From: an uncultured Flavobacteriaceae bacterium | GTDB taxonomy: Bacteria; Bacteroidota; Bacteroidia; Flavobacteriales; Flavobacteriaceae | DNA length: 64,000 bases | Assembly: GCA_947488435.1 (NCBI GenBank) | Contig: CANKZG010000001.1 | Span: forward strand, 62,001 to 126,000 | Reading direction: 5' to 3' | In this document: one piece after another, positions 54,228 to 63,882 of the stretch | Layout: each line of letters starts with the position of its first letter | Position numbering within the stretch: position 1 is the stretch's first letter | Made by a program: the position numbers and the translations under genes | The notes under the pieces: generated by a model | The model's input: only the letters and a program-made list of their open reading frames with translations | Told to the model about the DNA's origin: nothing | The model's database searches: none

Positions 54228-54410
54228 TTATGAATGATCATAATAAGTAAATGAATTTCTTACTCCAGAGAATCTACCGGCAGATAACGCAATGATAGCT
54301 CCTCTAAATGGAGAAGAAACAAAAGGTAACAATCCAAGAGAATCCATACCTTCAATATAATCAGAGTTATTTTTAACCTTAGTATGTGCAGGCCAAAAAC
54401 TTGGCTTGCC
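54228..54410 (-). pseudogene. C-terminal gene remnant
   Basis: Reading from 54410 to the stop at 54228, the reverse strand encodes 60 residues, including GLLPFVSSPFRGAIIALSAG and ending YYDHS. An in-frame stop lies directly before it and no start is seen, so it looks like the tail of a truncated gene. I recognise no family. It sits between two copies of the tRNA tail. Confidence 0.45.
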
Positions 54411-54789
54411 TCAGCGCAGCTCAACAGCAAACACTCTGCTGGAATACCGATAGTTTACAATCTTTCGAAGTAAGTATAGATAGCATAAATTCTTTTAGAG
54501 GTAGATGTTTATTTCAAAAATACTGTAGGGGAAAACGAATGTATACCTTTTTTACTTTTTTAAAACTTAAATGAGTCCACTTTACAAATTGTTGGTCATT
54601 AGAATGTTAAATGAATATAAAATTATTTACGCATATGTTAAAAACATAGTGGTTCTTATAAAAATAGAATATATTTATAATTGTAAGATATTTACTACAT
54701 AATTATTTTACAATTCCTTGCAAGGGTAGACATAAATCTGAGTGTCTAAAAATGTTCAGACTTAAATATTATCTAAAAAAGTTATACTC

Positions 54790-54942
54790 ATGAAAGTATT
54801 GAAAAAATTAAATGGTGTAAAAACTATTAGTAAAAAAATGCAAAAAACGATAAACGGCGGAGCTTGCCCTATCTGTCCTTCGGGGCTTTGTAGTCAATTA
54901 GATCTTTTCACTGGAAAACACGTTGCGTGTGTTCCTTGTTAA
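54790..54942 (+). CDS. Double-Gly-leader Cys-rich precursor peptide (bacteriocin/RiPP-type)
   Basis: A 50-residue peptide. The leader (1-24) reads KKLNGVKTISKKMQKTINGG, as in flavobacterial double-glycine leaders cut by C39 peptidase transporters. The core (25-50) is short and has five Cys (26, 29, 34, 47, 50), with CPIC and a final CVPC. It is preceded by an AT-rich region and followed by a terminator at 55001, so it is a complete small gene. No modification enzyme or transporter is next to it. A bacteriocin or signalling peptide is likely. Confidence 0.75.
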   Translation: MKVLKKLNGVKTISKKMQKTINGGACPICPSGLCSQLDLFTGKHVACVPC

Positions 54943-55000
54943 ATTATAATGTTAATAGGTCAAATTAAAGTGTATTTTAATTTGCACATTAAATAAGTAA

Positions 55001-55034
55001 AAACAGCAATTCATATTAATAAGAATTGCTGTTT
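55001..55034 (+). terminator. Terminator after the precursor peptide gene
   Basis: AAACAGCAATTC (55001-55012) pairs with GAATTGCTGTTT (55023-55034), followed by TCTTTT. Confidence 0.85.
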
Positions 55035-55102
55035 TCTTTTGTTCGCAAAACACTCATCAAAAATTATAAGCATTTAAAATATATAAACATATTATTCTCA
55101 AG

Positions 55103-55178
55103 GCTCATGACCTGAAAGTAATTGGCCCGATTCCTGTTCCCGCTACAAAGAAAGCCTCTTGAAAATTCAAGAGGCTTT
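55103..55178 (+). repeat. Decayed second copy of the tRNA tail plus identical terminator
   Basis: Positions 55103-55146 align without gaps to 53983-54026, with nine differences in 44; the T loop has lost its pattern, so it is no functional tRNA part. The next 33 bases (55147-55179), with the terminator (55151-55178), are identical to those at 54027-54059. The unit repeats at 1,120 bp. Confidence 0.8.
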
Positions 55179-55318
55179 TCTTTTGAAATCAACCGATGTA
55201 AACTTCTGAATAGCTCGCAAAGGAAAGGCTCACAGTGCAAGGCGATGAAGTTTTTTGCTTGTATCATCTTAGATACTCTTTATTATCCGCGTAGAAATAC
55301 TCTTTTATTTATCAATCT

Positions 55319-56980
55319 TTGTTCCCAATTTTATTTCAAAAAAAAGTGTACAAAAAAAAATCAAAAAACTCTGAAGCAAAAATACAACAAGAAAAGAAGG
55401 TTAAAGTAAATCCATTTCAAGTGTTTACAGACAATAGACCTGAGACAATTGTCCAACGAAAATTACAAGACCTCATTAGTTCCGATCAAGAAACAAAGAA
55501 ACCTATTCAAAAAAAACAAAATGCTATGGGTTTACCAGATCGTTTGAAATCAGGTATAGAATCTCTTTCTGGTTATACCATGGATGATACTAAAGTACAT
55601 TACAATTCAGACAAACCTAAACAATTACATGCGCATGCATATGCGCAGGGAACTAACATTTATCTCGGATCTGGTCAAGAAAAACATCTTCCGCATGAAG
55701 CATGGCACGTAGTGCAGCAGAAACAAGGACGTGTAAAACCCACAAAACAATTGAAAGCCAATATTGCTATTAACGACAATGAGCAATTAGAGAAAGAGGC
55801 AGATGTTATGGGTATGAAAGCCAATGAACAAGGATCAAAAGAAACTAGTATCACAGACAGCTCTCAAAACACCAATCAAAATTTATCCGCACTCCCTTCT
55901 CAATTAAAATCATTTACAGTTATTCAACTGAATGAAGGACTTAGTGAAAAGAAAACTATCGACGAGACCGCTGACGCGATTATAGAACATAAAGATTCCG
56001 AACAAACCTTGGAAAGTTGGTATCTAAATAATTATGGCAATATCATGCACCTAGCAAACACGGCGTTAAAAAAACACAATATCCCGGAGGCGAAGCTTGA
56101 AGGCAAAAGGATGCATGGTCCAGGGGCTACCTTTAACTTTCGGACATGGACAATCGAAATCAATTGGAATCTAAAAGATGAGATCTGGAAATTTTCCGAT
56201 TTAGCAAGCCTGATGTACCATGAAAGCCGTCACGCGGAACAATTTTTCAGGATGATTAAAAACAAATTAAGATCTGGAATGCGTCCAGAAAAAGTTTGCG
56301 ATTTTTTTGGAATGGATAAATCCCTTATCGAACTGGTTATTAAAAAAGCAGAAGAACAACTCCCTAAGCAGGATGAAAGCTCTGCAAAAGATACTGTGCC
56401 TGAACTGGATAAAGAAGCGGAAATTTGGGAAGAAAGTATTATGGGAAAAGATAGTGAAAAAAGAACACTCTTGTTAAATAGATGGCAATATCTGGAGTAC
56501 CTGAAATCTCGAATCACGATTTTAGAAAACTTTAGAGAAAGTGTACTCCTACAATTTGATACTACTGTAAATTCAACTAAACCAACTGATGAAATCGAAA
56601 AATACTGTACAGCCTATCTTAAGGCCACCAGTACTTATTTGCGTACAATGTCTACCTGGATAGAGGAAAGTTTAGATCTTATTTTAGCAAATAAATATCC
56701 TGACTTTGGAAAAGAGCCTACACTAGAGGCCCAATATACTGAATTCACCATAGAACAATTTATGGGGAAATATGCGATGTATTTGGCATATCATAAATTA
56801 AATAGTGAATTCCAAGGACTAAAGATGGAATTTTCAATGGGAGAAAGAGCTAAAATATTACTCTCAAAAAGCACCAACGAGCATTTGAATGCGGACATTA
56901 AAGACTATACGGAGCTACCTGAAGAAATAGATGCTTACGCAACACAACACAAATTAATAGCTGTAATCGATCAAAAATAA
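55319..56980 (+). CDS. eCIS-core (DUF4157) protein with two HExxH motifs
   Basis: A 553-residue protein. After a basic N-terminus (with VQRK-type repeats near 46-48), residues about 70-140 form a DUF4157/eCIS-core domain with HEAWH (126-130). A second metalloprotease-like motif, HESRH (301-305), lies in the C-terminal region. DUF4157 occurs in effectors of extracellular contractile injection systems and polymorphic toxins, where it precedes a toxin domain. The start is TTG at 55319. The gene lies right of the second tRNA tail. Confidence 0.78.
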   Translation: MFPILFQKKVYKKKSKNSEAKIQQEKKVKVNPFQVFTDNRPETIVQRKLQDLISSDQETKKPIQKKQNAMGLPDRLKSGIESLSGYTMDDTKVHYNSDKPKQLHAHAYAQGTNIYLGSGQEKHLPHEAWHVVQQKQGRVKPTKQLKANIAINDNEQLEKEADVMGMKANEQGSKETSITDSSQNTNQNLSALPSQLKSFTVIQLNEGLSEKKTIDETADAIIEHKDSEQTLESWYLNNYGNIMHLANTALKKHNIPEAKLEGKRMHGPGATFNFRTWTIEINWNLKDEIWKFSDLASLMYHESRHAEQFFRMIKNKLRSGMRPEKVCDFFGMDKSLIELVIKKAEEQLPKQDESSAKDTVPELDKEAEIWEESIMGKDSEKRTLLLNRWQYLEYLKSRITILENFRESVLLQFDTTVNSTKPTDEIEKYCTAYLKATSTYLRTMSTWIEESLDLILANKYPDFGKEPTLEAQYTEFTIEQFMGKYAMYLAYHKLNSEFQGLKMEFSMGERAKILLSKSTNEHLNADIKDYTELPEEIDAYATQHKLIAVIDQK

Positions 56981-57061
56981 TTTTAAAACTACACGATTAT
57001 ATCGTGCCAATCTAATTTTATTATATTTAAGTAGCATTAGTTATTGATAAATAATTGAATT

Positions 57062-57772
57062 ATGAAAAAATCGATCTTTTTACTAATCTGTACTCTATTA
57101 TCCTTAGGAGTGCATGGTCAAAGCGTAATAGGAGCCTGGGAAAGGCACCATACTTCTGAAACTGGGGATGAACTGAGAAGTGTCGTAATTTTTTCGGAAG
57201 GATACCAAGTATTGACCACCTATCATGCAAAAACCGGAAAATTTATCCATTCCAATGGGGGAAGTTGGAAGTTGGAAGGAGACATCATGACCGAAAAAGT
57301 AGAATTCCATACCGATAATGCTGAACGTGTGGGTACGGAAGTCAGTTTTGAGGTAGTTGTTACAGATACTACATTAGGAATCGTAGGTAGTGACATTCAA
57401 TTGAAAAGAATAGACCATGGCACTCCTGGGGCGTTGCAAGGGGCATGGCTGATGACTGGGAGAGTGCGGGATGGAAAAACACAAACAAGAGATACCACCC
57501 GACCCAGAAAGACCATGAAAATTTTATCAGGAACTCGTTTTCAATGGATCGCCTATAATACCGAAACCAAGCAGTTTCTGGGAACAGGTGGCGGAACCTA
57601 TACCACAATTGATGGCGCCTATACCGAGAATATCGAATTTTTTTCGAGGGACGATTCCAGAGCAGGCGTCAGTTTAGCATTCAAATATAACTTGAAGGAC
57701 GGTGCATGGCACCATTCCGGCCTATCGAGTAAAGGAAATCCTATTTATGAAATATGGAGTATTAGGAAATAA
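57062..57772 (+). CDS. Secreted protein with two lipocalin-like repeats
   Basis: A 236-residue protein with signal peptide (ending GVHGQ). Two halves of similar layout follow: each starts with a GAW segment (IGAWERHH, then QGAWLMTG), and each has a T-x-TGxF/FLGTG strand and a final E-F pair. This suggests an internal duplication of a small beta barrel. No function is known for this Bacteroidota 'membrane or secreted protein' family. Confidence 0.75.
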   Translation: MKKSIFLLICTLLSLGVHGQSVIGAWERHHTSETGDELRSVVIFSEGYQVLTTYHAKTGKFIHSNGGSWKLEGDIMTEKVEFHTDNAERVGTEVSFEVVVTDTTLGIVGSDIQLKRIDHGTPGALQGAWLMTGRVRDGKTQTRDTTRPRKTMKILSGTRFQWIAYNTETKQFLGTGGGTYTTIDGAYTENIEFFSRDDSRAGVSLAFKYNLKDGAWHHSGLSSKGNPIYEIWSIRK

Positions 57773-57847
57773 TACCATAAAAGCCAGAAAGTTTGTATCT
57801 CATCACCAAGTCACCAAGTCTATGAGGAATGGGAATACCTAGCTACC

Positions 57848-58987
57848 TTAAAAAACTAATTCAAAAAGATAGATCGTCAACAATCCCCAATAAGTCCCTG
57901 TAACCATACTTAACACCGCAAGTAAAATTGCATGGGGCATCCAGGACTCATTGTACGCTTTTGTTACTGCTGGAGCTGTAGAAATACCTCCAACATTTGC
58001 CATACTGCATATAGGAACCCAAGCCAAATTGAGCTTTAGTACATAAGCAACTGCAATCATTACCACATAATGGAGAAACAGCCATACTATGGTAAAAATT
58101 ACAAGATATTTGGAGATTTCAAAGCCTGCAAAATCTAATTTCAGACCAAGAATTGCCATAATTGCAATAATCAAATACCCTCCTACTTTAATGACCAGTT
58201 TATGATTCCAAAACGAAAGGTAATTACCGCAAACAAATCCAAAGATGGAAAGCACTACAATTTTGACTAAAAAGTTATCTAAAAACAAAGCGATCAATAC
58301 CGCAAAAACACAAATAGACAGTACTTTGATATTATTTATAGGATTAGAAGCATTAGTTGAACTATTTGGAATTTCCTTTATAGGCCGCTCTTTAATCTTA
58401 AATATTTTATTGAATGTGGCGCTTCGCTTAATTCCTTGAAACATTAGAATAGTCCATATGTTAACCAGTACATTATCCAAAATAAGAATGGTGAGAAAAG
58501 TAGTCTCTGAGCATTCCACTACTTCCTTCAACACTAATTGACTGGTACTACCTCCTATCCAACTTCCAACAATAGTAACCAGTCCTTTCCAATAATCAGT
58601 TTCTAAAATTTCAATCTGGAAAACGTCGGTAAATGAACTGACTCCTAATAACATTACTATTGGCAGTATGGCAATAGCCAATGATCCGCTTGCAAATACT
58701 GCGATAGGTTTCCACCCAACAATCCGCAGTTGTTTTACCGATAACGCTCCCATTACCAAAACAATCGCTAGGGGGATTATAATTGTCTTACTAAAAGTAT
58801 GCAGACTTACTTGAGAAAGTTCAAGATCAAAAATAAAAGTAACAAGTGCAGGTATAATATATGCAAATAAGATAGCGGGAATCCATTGCAATATGCGCTG
58901 TATAACCTTTTGTTTAGAGTCTCCTAGAAATACAACGCTTCCTACGGTAAATAATACAATTATAATACTCCATGTTTCATTCATCAT
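57848..58987 (-). CDS. DUF819 family membrane protein
   Basis: A 379-residue integral membrane protein with about ten helices and a centre with GSWIGGSTSQLVLKE and a late MANVGGISTAPAVTKAYN, the paired glycine-rich motifs of DUF819. The family resembles transporters of the GltS/CPA fold. Substrate unknown. Confidence 0.88.
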   Translation of the reverse strand: MMNETWSIIIVLFTVGSVVFLGDSKQKVIQRILQWIPAILFAYIIPALVTFIFDLELSQVSLHTFSKTIIIPLAIVLVMGALSVKQLRIVGWKPIAVFASGSLAIAILPIVMLLGVSSFTDVFQIEILETDYWKGLVTIVGSWIGGSTSQLVLKEVVECSETTFLTILILDNVLVNIWTILMFQGIKRSATFNKIFKIKERPIKEIPNSSTNASNPINNIKVLSICVFAVLIALFLDNFLVKIVVLSIFGFVCGNYLSFWNHKLVIKVGGYLIIAIMAILGLKLDFAGFEISKYLVIFTIVWLFLHYVVMIAVAYVLKLNLAWVPICSMANVGGISTAPAVTKAYNESWMPHAILLAVLSMVTGTYWGLLTIYLFELVF

Positions 58988-59049
58988 TTTATCGACACAT
59001 AGGTAAACTATATTAAGATTATATTTATATCATAAAATTATGATGTACT

Positions 59050-60087
59050 ATGAAATTAAAAGTAATATGTTTCATCCTTTTTTGTTGCTTCCAAGGATTC
59101 ACCCAAGACAGCATTGCCACAATACACGAAATAAATATAGACAATCTTCCTCCAAATCAAATTAAAAAGTATTGGCTTAAAATGACAAATAATGGAATAG
59201 CGCAACCTATCGTGATTCCTATTATTATTGCAAAGGGGAATTCTAGTTCACCCGTCTTAGGTTTAACTGCAGCTATTCATGGAAATGAGCTTAACGGCAT
59301 TCCTATTATTCAGCAACTTATAGATGGCATAGATATCAAAGCATTGAACGGAACCATTCTGGCCATTCCAGGTTTAAATAGTATTAGCATCCCGCTGCAC
59401 CAAAGGCGTTTCATAGATAATGAAGATATTAATCGAAGTTTTCCTGGTAAAACATCAGGCAATAGAAGTCAACAATTTGCCTGGCAGATAAATCAGAAAA
59501 TCTTACCTAAAATAAACTTCCTTGTCGATATGCATACTGCGAGTTTCGGTAGAATAAATACTTTGTATGTTCGTGCAGATATTAAAAAACCGCAAATCCT
59601 GAAAATGGCATTACTTCAAGACGCCGATATTATATTAAATAGTAAAGGGCCAAGTTCAGGAGATGTCAATGAAAACTCAAGAACCCTCCGCGCCGAAGCC
59701 ATGTTAAAAGGAATTCCTACGATTACGGTAGAATATGGAAACCCACAAGTTTATCAAAGCGATTTTATTGAACGCGGAAAACGCGGTATTGAGAATATAA
59801 TGAGATGGTTGAAAATGACTGCTTCTCCGATTCCTAATCATGAAAAAGCAATACTATGCAGCTCTTCCTTCTGGATTTACACCAAAAATGGCGGATATCT
59901 TGATGTTTTTCCTGAACTTAATCAAAACGTGAAAGCAGGGGATCTAATTGCAACCTTAAGAAACCCGTTTGGGGATGTACTGGAGGAGTATTATGCACCT
60001 CAAGATGGTATTGTTATTGGTAAAAGTACAAACCCTATTAACATGACTGGAGGAAGAATTCTGCATTTGGGGATTCCAGCAGATTAA
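59050..60087 (+). CDS. Succinylglutamate desuccinylase/aspartoacylase family hydrolase
   Basis: A 345-residue zinc hydrolase with a signal peptide (end near GFTQ). Zinc ligands are His77 and Glu80 (AIHGNELNG) and His162 (VDMHTASFG); NEDINRSFPG is the substrate-binding Arg segment; a catalytic Glu follows in ITVEYGNP. It deacylates N-acyl amino acids or related compounds in the periplasm. Divergent from the DUF819 gene. Confidence 0.88.
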   Translation: MKLKVICFILFCCFQGFTQDSIATIHEINIDNLPPNQIKKYWLKMTNNGIAQPIVIPIIIAKGNSSSPVLGLTAAIHGNELNGIPIIQQLIDGIDIKALNGTILAIPGLNSISIPLHQRRFIDNEDINRSFPGKTSGNRSQQFAWQINQKILPKINFLVDMHTASFGRINTLYVRADIKKPQILKMALLQDADIILNSKGPSSGDVNENSRTLRAEAMLKGIPTITVEYGNPQVYQSDFIERGKRGIENIMRWLKMTASPIPNHEKAILCSSSFWIYTKNGGYLDVFPELNQNVKAGDLIATLRNPFGDVLEEYYAPQDGIVIGKSTNPINMTGGRILHLGIPAD

Positions 60088-60223
60088 AAATCGTTTCTAA
60101 TTGCATTTCAACACCATCTGAATACTTGTTTTATGTTTAAGTTTTTACAACCCCAATCATCATTTTATTAGCAGCATATAATGGAGTAGATACTTATAAA
60201 CTTTTAGAAAGCGACTATTGTTT

Positions 60224-60334
60224 TTATTCTTCATTTTCCTCTTTGTTTAGCTCTCGATATTTCATATACAGTCGCACCCCTAATCGTGCAAAAAGGATTA
60301 CTGCAAATACCATCACCAAATCAAAGCCGCTCAT
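60224..60334 (-). CDS. Small single-helix membrane peptide
   Basis: A 36-residue open frame with ATG at 60334: one hydrophobic helix (FDLVMVFAVILFARLGVRLY) and an acidic tail. The composition is that of short membrane proteins of respiratory or regulatory complexes. It fills most of a 325-bp gap between two genes; nothing else is seen there. Confidence 0.5.
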   Translation of the reverse strand: MSGFDLVMVFAVILFARLGVRLYMKYRELNKEENEE

Positions 60335-60412
60335 CACGAAGTATTTGTATTAAGATACAAATTCCAAAGGGAATGATATTATCTTTAGGTAGACTTTAAC
60401 GCACAGTATTGA

Positions 60413-60946
60413 CTAAACGGTGGTGTTTTCCAATCGTTTTTTCTGCGGATGATGATGTCGCATATGTATTTCAATCAATGCAAACCAATCCCTAGCATTG
60501 ATGGCGCCAAAAAAAGGATGTCTGTTTTTTATAGTATAATCTACAGTTTCTAATTCCCTGCTCACCTGAATCACTTCCTTCCTAAAATCTTCAAAATCAG
60601 CATACAACTCCGTCCGTTTGCGAATTTGAGGTGTAAAATCAGTAACAATGTTTTGCGGAAATGACTGCATGCGAATTTTACGATACGGTAAAATATTTAA
60701 ATTAAAAATCAAATAGCCTTTTGCATTTTTTGGTTTACCACTTTCAGGAACACCATTTATACATTTATAAAAATTAGGAATTTGATAGGTTCTTGCTACC
60801 CGCATGATATGATCGTAGAGTTCTGCTAAACACCACTCATTTTCTGAGGATTTGTGGTACAGTAGTTCATCACTATACACTTCAAAGTCCGTTATCCACT
60901 GATCGCTAACTTTTTCAAACGCAGCGACAATATCTCTTTTAAACAT
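60413..60946 (-). CDS. DinB-like metal-binding protein
   Basis: A 177-residue four-helix protein. It has the DinB pattern: a His in EWCLAELYDHIMRVA and the final HMRHHHPQKKRL, which gives metal ligands. DinB-like enzymes are thiol transferases or unknown metal proteins. It stands alone, 69 bp ahead of the M28 peptidase gene. Confidence 0.8.
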   Translation of the reverse strand: MFKRDIVAAFEKVSDQWITDFEVYSDELLYHKSSENEWCLAELYDHIMRVARTYQIPNFYKCINGVPESGKPKNAKGYLIFNLNILPYRKIRMQSFPQNIVTDFTPQIRKRTELYADFEDFRKEVIQVSRELETVDYTIKNRHPFFGAINARDWFALIEIHMRHHHPQKKRLENTTV

Positions 60947-61015
60947 TCCATCTCTTACTTACGAGAAGTTTGTCGTATTTATCTTTAGATTTCGACGTTT
61001 TAAAATAGTCTGCTT

Positions 61016-62494
61016 CTATTTTTTATATAACGCCTTTCCCGCAGCTTCGTATTTATCCCCTTTGGTCCAAGTAGGTGTTACCGGATCATTGGCAATATTA
61101 CGCCCTGCTAAAACGTAGGCCTGAAAAAATTGATGCAGGTAATCATAGTCTAAGGTATCTGCTTCATCACCTGGCCGATGATAGTATTTGGTTACATCAC
61201 CATTAAATGCTGTAAAACCTAATGAAAAGGTAGGTGCGGGTATTCCCTTAGCCGCAAAATGAACATTATCACTTCTATCAAAAAGCCCTTGTTCTGGTGC
61301 AGGATCGTCAATAGCTTTTAATCCAAAAGCGGCTGCGGCATCCTTAATGTGTTGCGCGGCGGTGGTTCTAGGCAAACCTATGATGGTTGCTAAAGATGTA
61401 TCGTTATATCCTCCATTATCACTATTAAAACAATATACCATTTGATGTAATGGCAACACAGGGTTCTCTACATAATATTGACTTCCTAGTAATCCTTTTT
61501 CTTCTCCCGTAAATAATATAAATAAAGCAGAACGCTTTGTAGGGTATTTTGCCAGGTTTTCGGCCATACTTAATACCGTAGTTGTACCGATAGCATTATC
61601 TCTTGCCCCATTATAAATAGTATCGCCAGTTTCATCGGGGGTACCTATTCCAACATGATCATAATGTGCAGAATAAATAATGTATTCATTTTTTAACTTA
61701 GGATCTGTTCCTTCTACAACGCCAATTACATTTTGAGAATTAACCGCTTTTTCATTGGCTTCACTCATAGTTATTTGTGCTGGTATGGTTGTTTTTCCTT
61801 CCATACTTTTGTGCATTACGCCTTCTTTATCTAGAAGCCATAAATGGGCTAAATCTGAAGTTTCATCCTCAACATCTTCAGTAGCAACTGCTAATTTAGG
61901 AGCATTAAAATTATGTTCTATAAAACCCCACATTTGATCCTCAGCCTGCAAAAGTTCCATAATTCCTAGTGCTCCATTTTCCTTAGCTAACGCTCTTTTC
62001 TGTGAAACCAAACGAAAAGCGGATCTGGCATCGGTTGTTTCCGCACTACCTGCTTTTACCACAACGAGTTTCCCTTGGACCGATTTTCCTTTATAGTCAT
62101 CGTCCAATCCATATCCTAAAAACACAGCATCTTCAGAACTATTCAATACAGCGGCATTTAGAATGGCATAGCTATTTATTTCTTTTCCATTAATACGAAT
62201 CTCAACTTCACTTGGTGGTGAGGATTCTTTTAACTTTACCTCCTGATAGTAGGTTCCCGTCTTAGGGTTTGGTTGTACCCCATAACGACGAAGTGTATTT
62301 GCTAAATACGATGCCGCAATCTTATTTTCAGGGGTTCCCGTTTCTCTTCCTTTTAAGAGATCATCTGCTAAAAAATAGATATGACCTTCAATGGTAGCCT
62401 TTTTAATGGTCTCCGTCACTTTCTCTTTGTCTGACTGTGCTTGAATTACAAAGGTTGTGCATAAGGCAATACTAAATAGTATTATTTTTTTCAT
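61016..62494 (-). CDS. M28 family zinc aminopeptidase, secreted
   Basis: A 492-residue protein with a signal peptide (end near IQAQ). The M28 core has SAHYDHVG (His277, Asp279), ARDN (Asp299) and the Glu pair at 331-332 (FTGEEKGLLG). A PA-like domain (roughly 110-260) is inserted before the zinc core, as in many secreted aminopeptidases. It releases amino acids in the periplasm or outside. Confidence 0.92.
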   Translation of the reverse strand: MKKIILFSIALCTTFVIQAQSDKEKVTETIKKATIEGHIYFLADDLLKGRETGTPENKIAASYLANTLRRYGVQPNPKTGTYYQEVKLKESSPPSEVEIRINGKEINSYAILNAAVLNSSEDAVFLGYGLDDDYKGKSVQGKLVVVKAGSAETTDARSAFRLVSQKRALAKENGALGIMELLQAEDQMWGFIEHNFNAPKLAVATEDVEDETSDLAHLWLLDKEGVMHKSMEGKTTIPAQITMSEANEKAVNSQNVIGVVEGTDPKLKNEYIIYSAHYDHVGIGTPDETGDTIYNGARDNAIGTTTVLSMAENLAKYPTKRSALFILFTGEEKGLLGSQYYVENPVLPLHQMVYCFNSDNGGYNDTSLATIIGLPRTTAAQHIKDAAAAFGLKAIDDPAPEQGLFDRSDNVHFAAKGIPAPTFSLGFTAFNGDVTKYYHRPGDEADTLDYDYLHQFFQAYVLAGRNIANDPVTPTWTKGDKYEAAGKALYKK

Positions 62495-62561
62495 ATTGTG
62501 TTTGTTAATTGGTTGTTATAAAATTACGTAATACCTTGAGCTTTATACTCCTGTTTTACAA

Positions 62562-63857
62562 TTACTTATTTCTTAAATCTACTATTCGGTTTAATTTACC
62601 TCCTTCACTTCGTGGAATGGTGCCTGGAGTTTCCAAAATTACGTCCATAGATATCCCAATATTCGTTTTTATTTTACGAGCAAAATGAGTAGCCAAATTA
62701 ATATTATCACTAGTATTCGAAGCATTCATTTCTACTTTTACCGTAACCTTATCCATTGCTTCGGCTTTTGTTACCACTAATTGATAGTTAGCAGATAATT
62801 CAGGAATATCTGTTAAAATACTTTCCACTTGAGTATGAAAAAGATTTACGCCTCTAATGATCAACATATCATCAGATCTACCTTTAATAGCACTCATCTT
62901 AATATGTGTTCTTTTGGAGCTATAGTCGTAAGTAAGGCTGCAAATATCATTGGTCCAGTATCGCAATACTGGAAAAGCTTCCTTGGTTAGCGTAGTAAAA
63001 ATCAAAACACCTTCTTGGCCGTACGGTAATGGTTTTCCCGAATCCTTATCCACAATTTCAGGAAAGAAATGGTCTTCCCAAATATAACTTCCCGTTCCCT
63101 GTTCTTCAAAATCTTCCTGAGATACCCCTGGACCTATAATTTCACTTAAACCGTAAATATTGGTTGCTTTTAGTTGCAATTTTTTCTCAATATCACTTCG
63201 AATAGCTTCTGTCCAAGGTTCTGCCCCTAATACTGCATATTTCAAATTAAATCGAGATGGGTTGATTCCTCTTTTTTCGCATTCAAAGGCAATGGTTTGC
63301 GCATAAGAAGGAGTACAACATATAACTTCGGATTGAAAATCTTCCAATAAACGGAGTTGCCTATCGGTCATTCCTCCAGAGATTGGTATTACCGCCATTC
63401 CTATCTTTTCCGCACCTCCATGCATTCCCAATCCGCCTGTGAATAGTCCATACCCATAGGCATTGTGCAATCGCATACCTGGTTTTGCACCGGCACAAGC
63501 TAAAGATCTTGCTACGACCTCATCAAAAATGGCTAAATCATTTTTAGTATATCCTACTACGGTGGGTTTTCCAGTTGTTCCACTGGAAGCATGAATACGG
63601 CTTAATTTATTCGGAGCACAAGTAAAAAGTCCAAAGGGGTAATGATCTCTTAGATCACTCTTTTTTGTAAAAGGCAATTGATGTAAGTCTTCTACTCCTT
63701 TGACATCCTCGGGCAATAGACCCAAATTGTCAAACTGTTTTTTATAGAAAGGCACTTGTTTATACAAACGATTTAGGGTATGCTTTAGCCTTTTATTCTG
63801 TAGTTTACGTAATTCAACTAAGGGAAGTGTTTCTATAGTTTTATTGTAGATCATCAC
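62562..63857 (-). CDS. paaK: Phenylacetate-CoA ligase
   Basis: A 431-residue AMP-forming ligase. The ATP-binding motif SSGTTGKP (91-98) and the later GLSEIIGPG and GRSDDMLIIRG are typical for PaaK. The reaction is phenylacetate plus CoA plus ATP to phenylacetyl-CoA. The other paa genes are not in the window; they may lie to the right. Confidence 0.93.
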   Translation of the reverse strand: MMIYNKTIETLPLVELRKLQNKRLKHTLNRLYKQVPFYKKQFDNLGLLPEDVKGVEDLHQLPFTKKSDLRDHYPFGLFTCAPNKLSRIHASSGTTGKPTVVGYTKNDLAIFDEVVARSLACAGAKPGMRLHNAYGYGLFTGGLGMHGGAEKIGMAVIPISGGMTDRQLRLLEDFQSEVICCTPSYAQTIAFECEKRGINPSRFNLKYAVLGAEPWTEAIRSDIEKKLQLKATNIYGLSEIIGPGVSQEDFEEQGTGSYIWEDHFFPEIVDKDSGKPLPYGQEGVLIFTTLTKEAFPVLRYWTNDICSLTYDYSSKRTHIKMSAIKGRSDDMLIIRGVNLFHTQVESILTDIPELSANYQLVVTKAEAMDKVTVKVEMNASNTSDNINLATHFARKIKTNIGISMDVILETPGTIPRSEGGKLNRIVDLRNK

Positions 63858-63882
63858 TATTGTATTGGCATATAATTTACAA

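Noticed and set aside
54386-54574. A 62-codon forward-strand gene
   Set aside because: No family resemblance, odd composition and overlap with the reverse-strand gene tail; probably chance.
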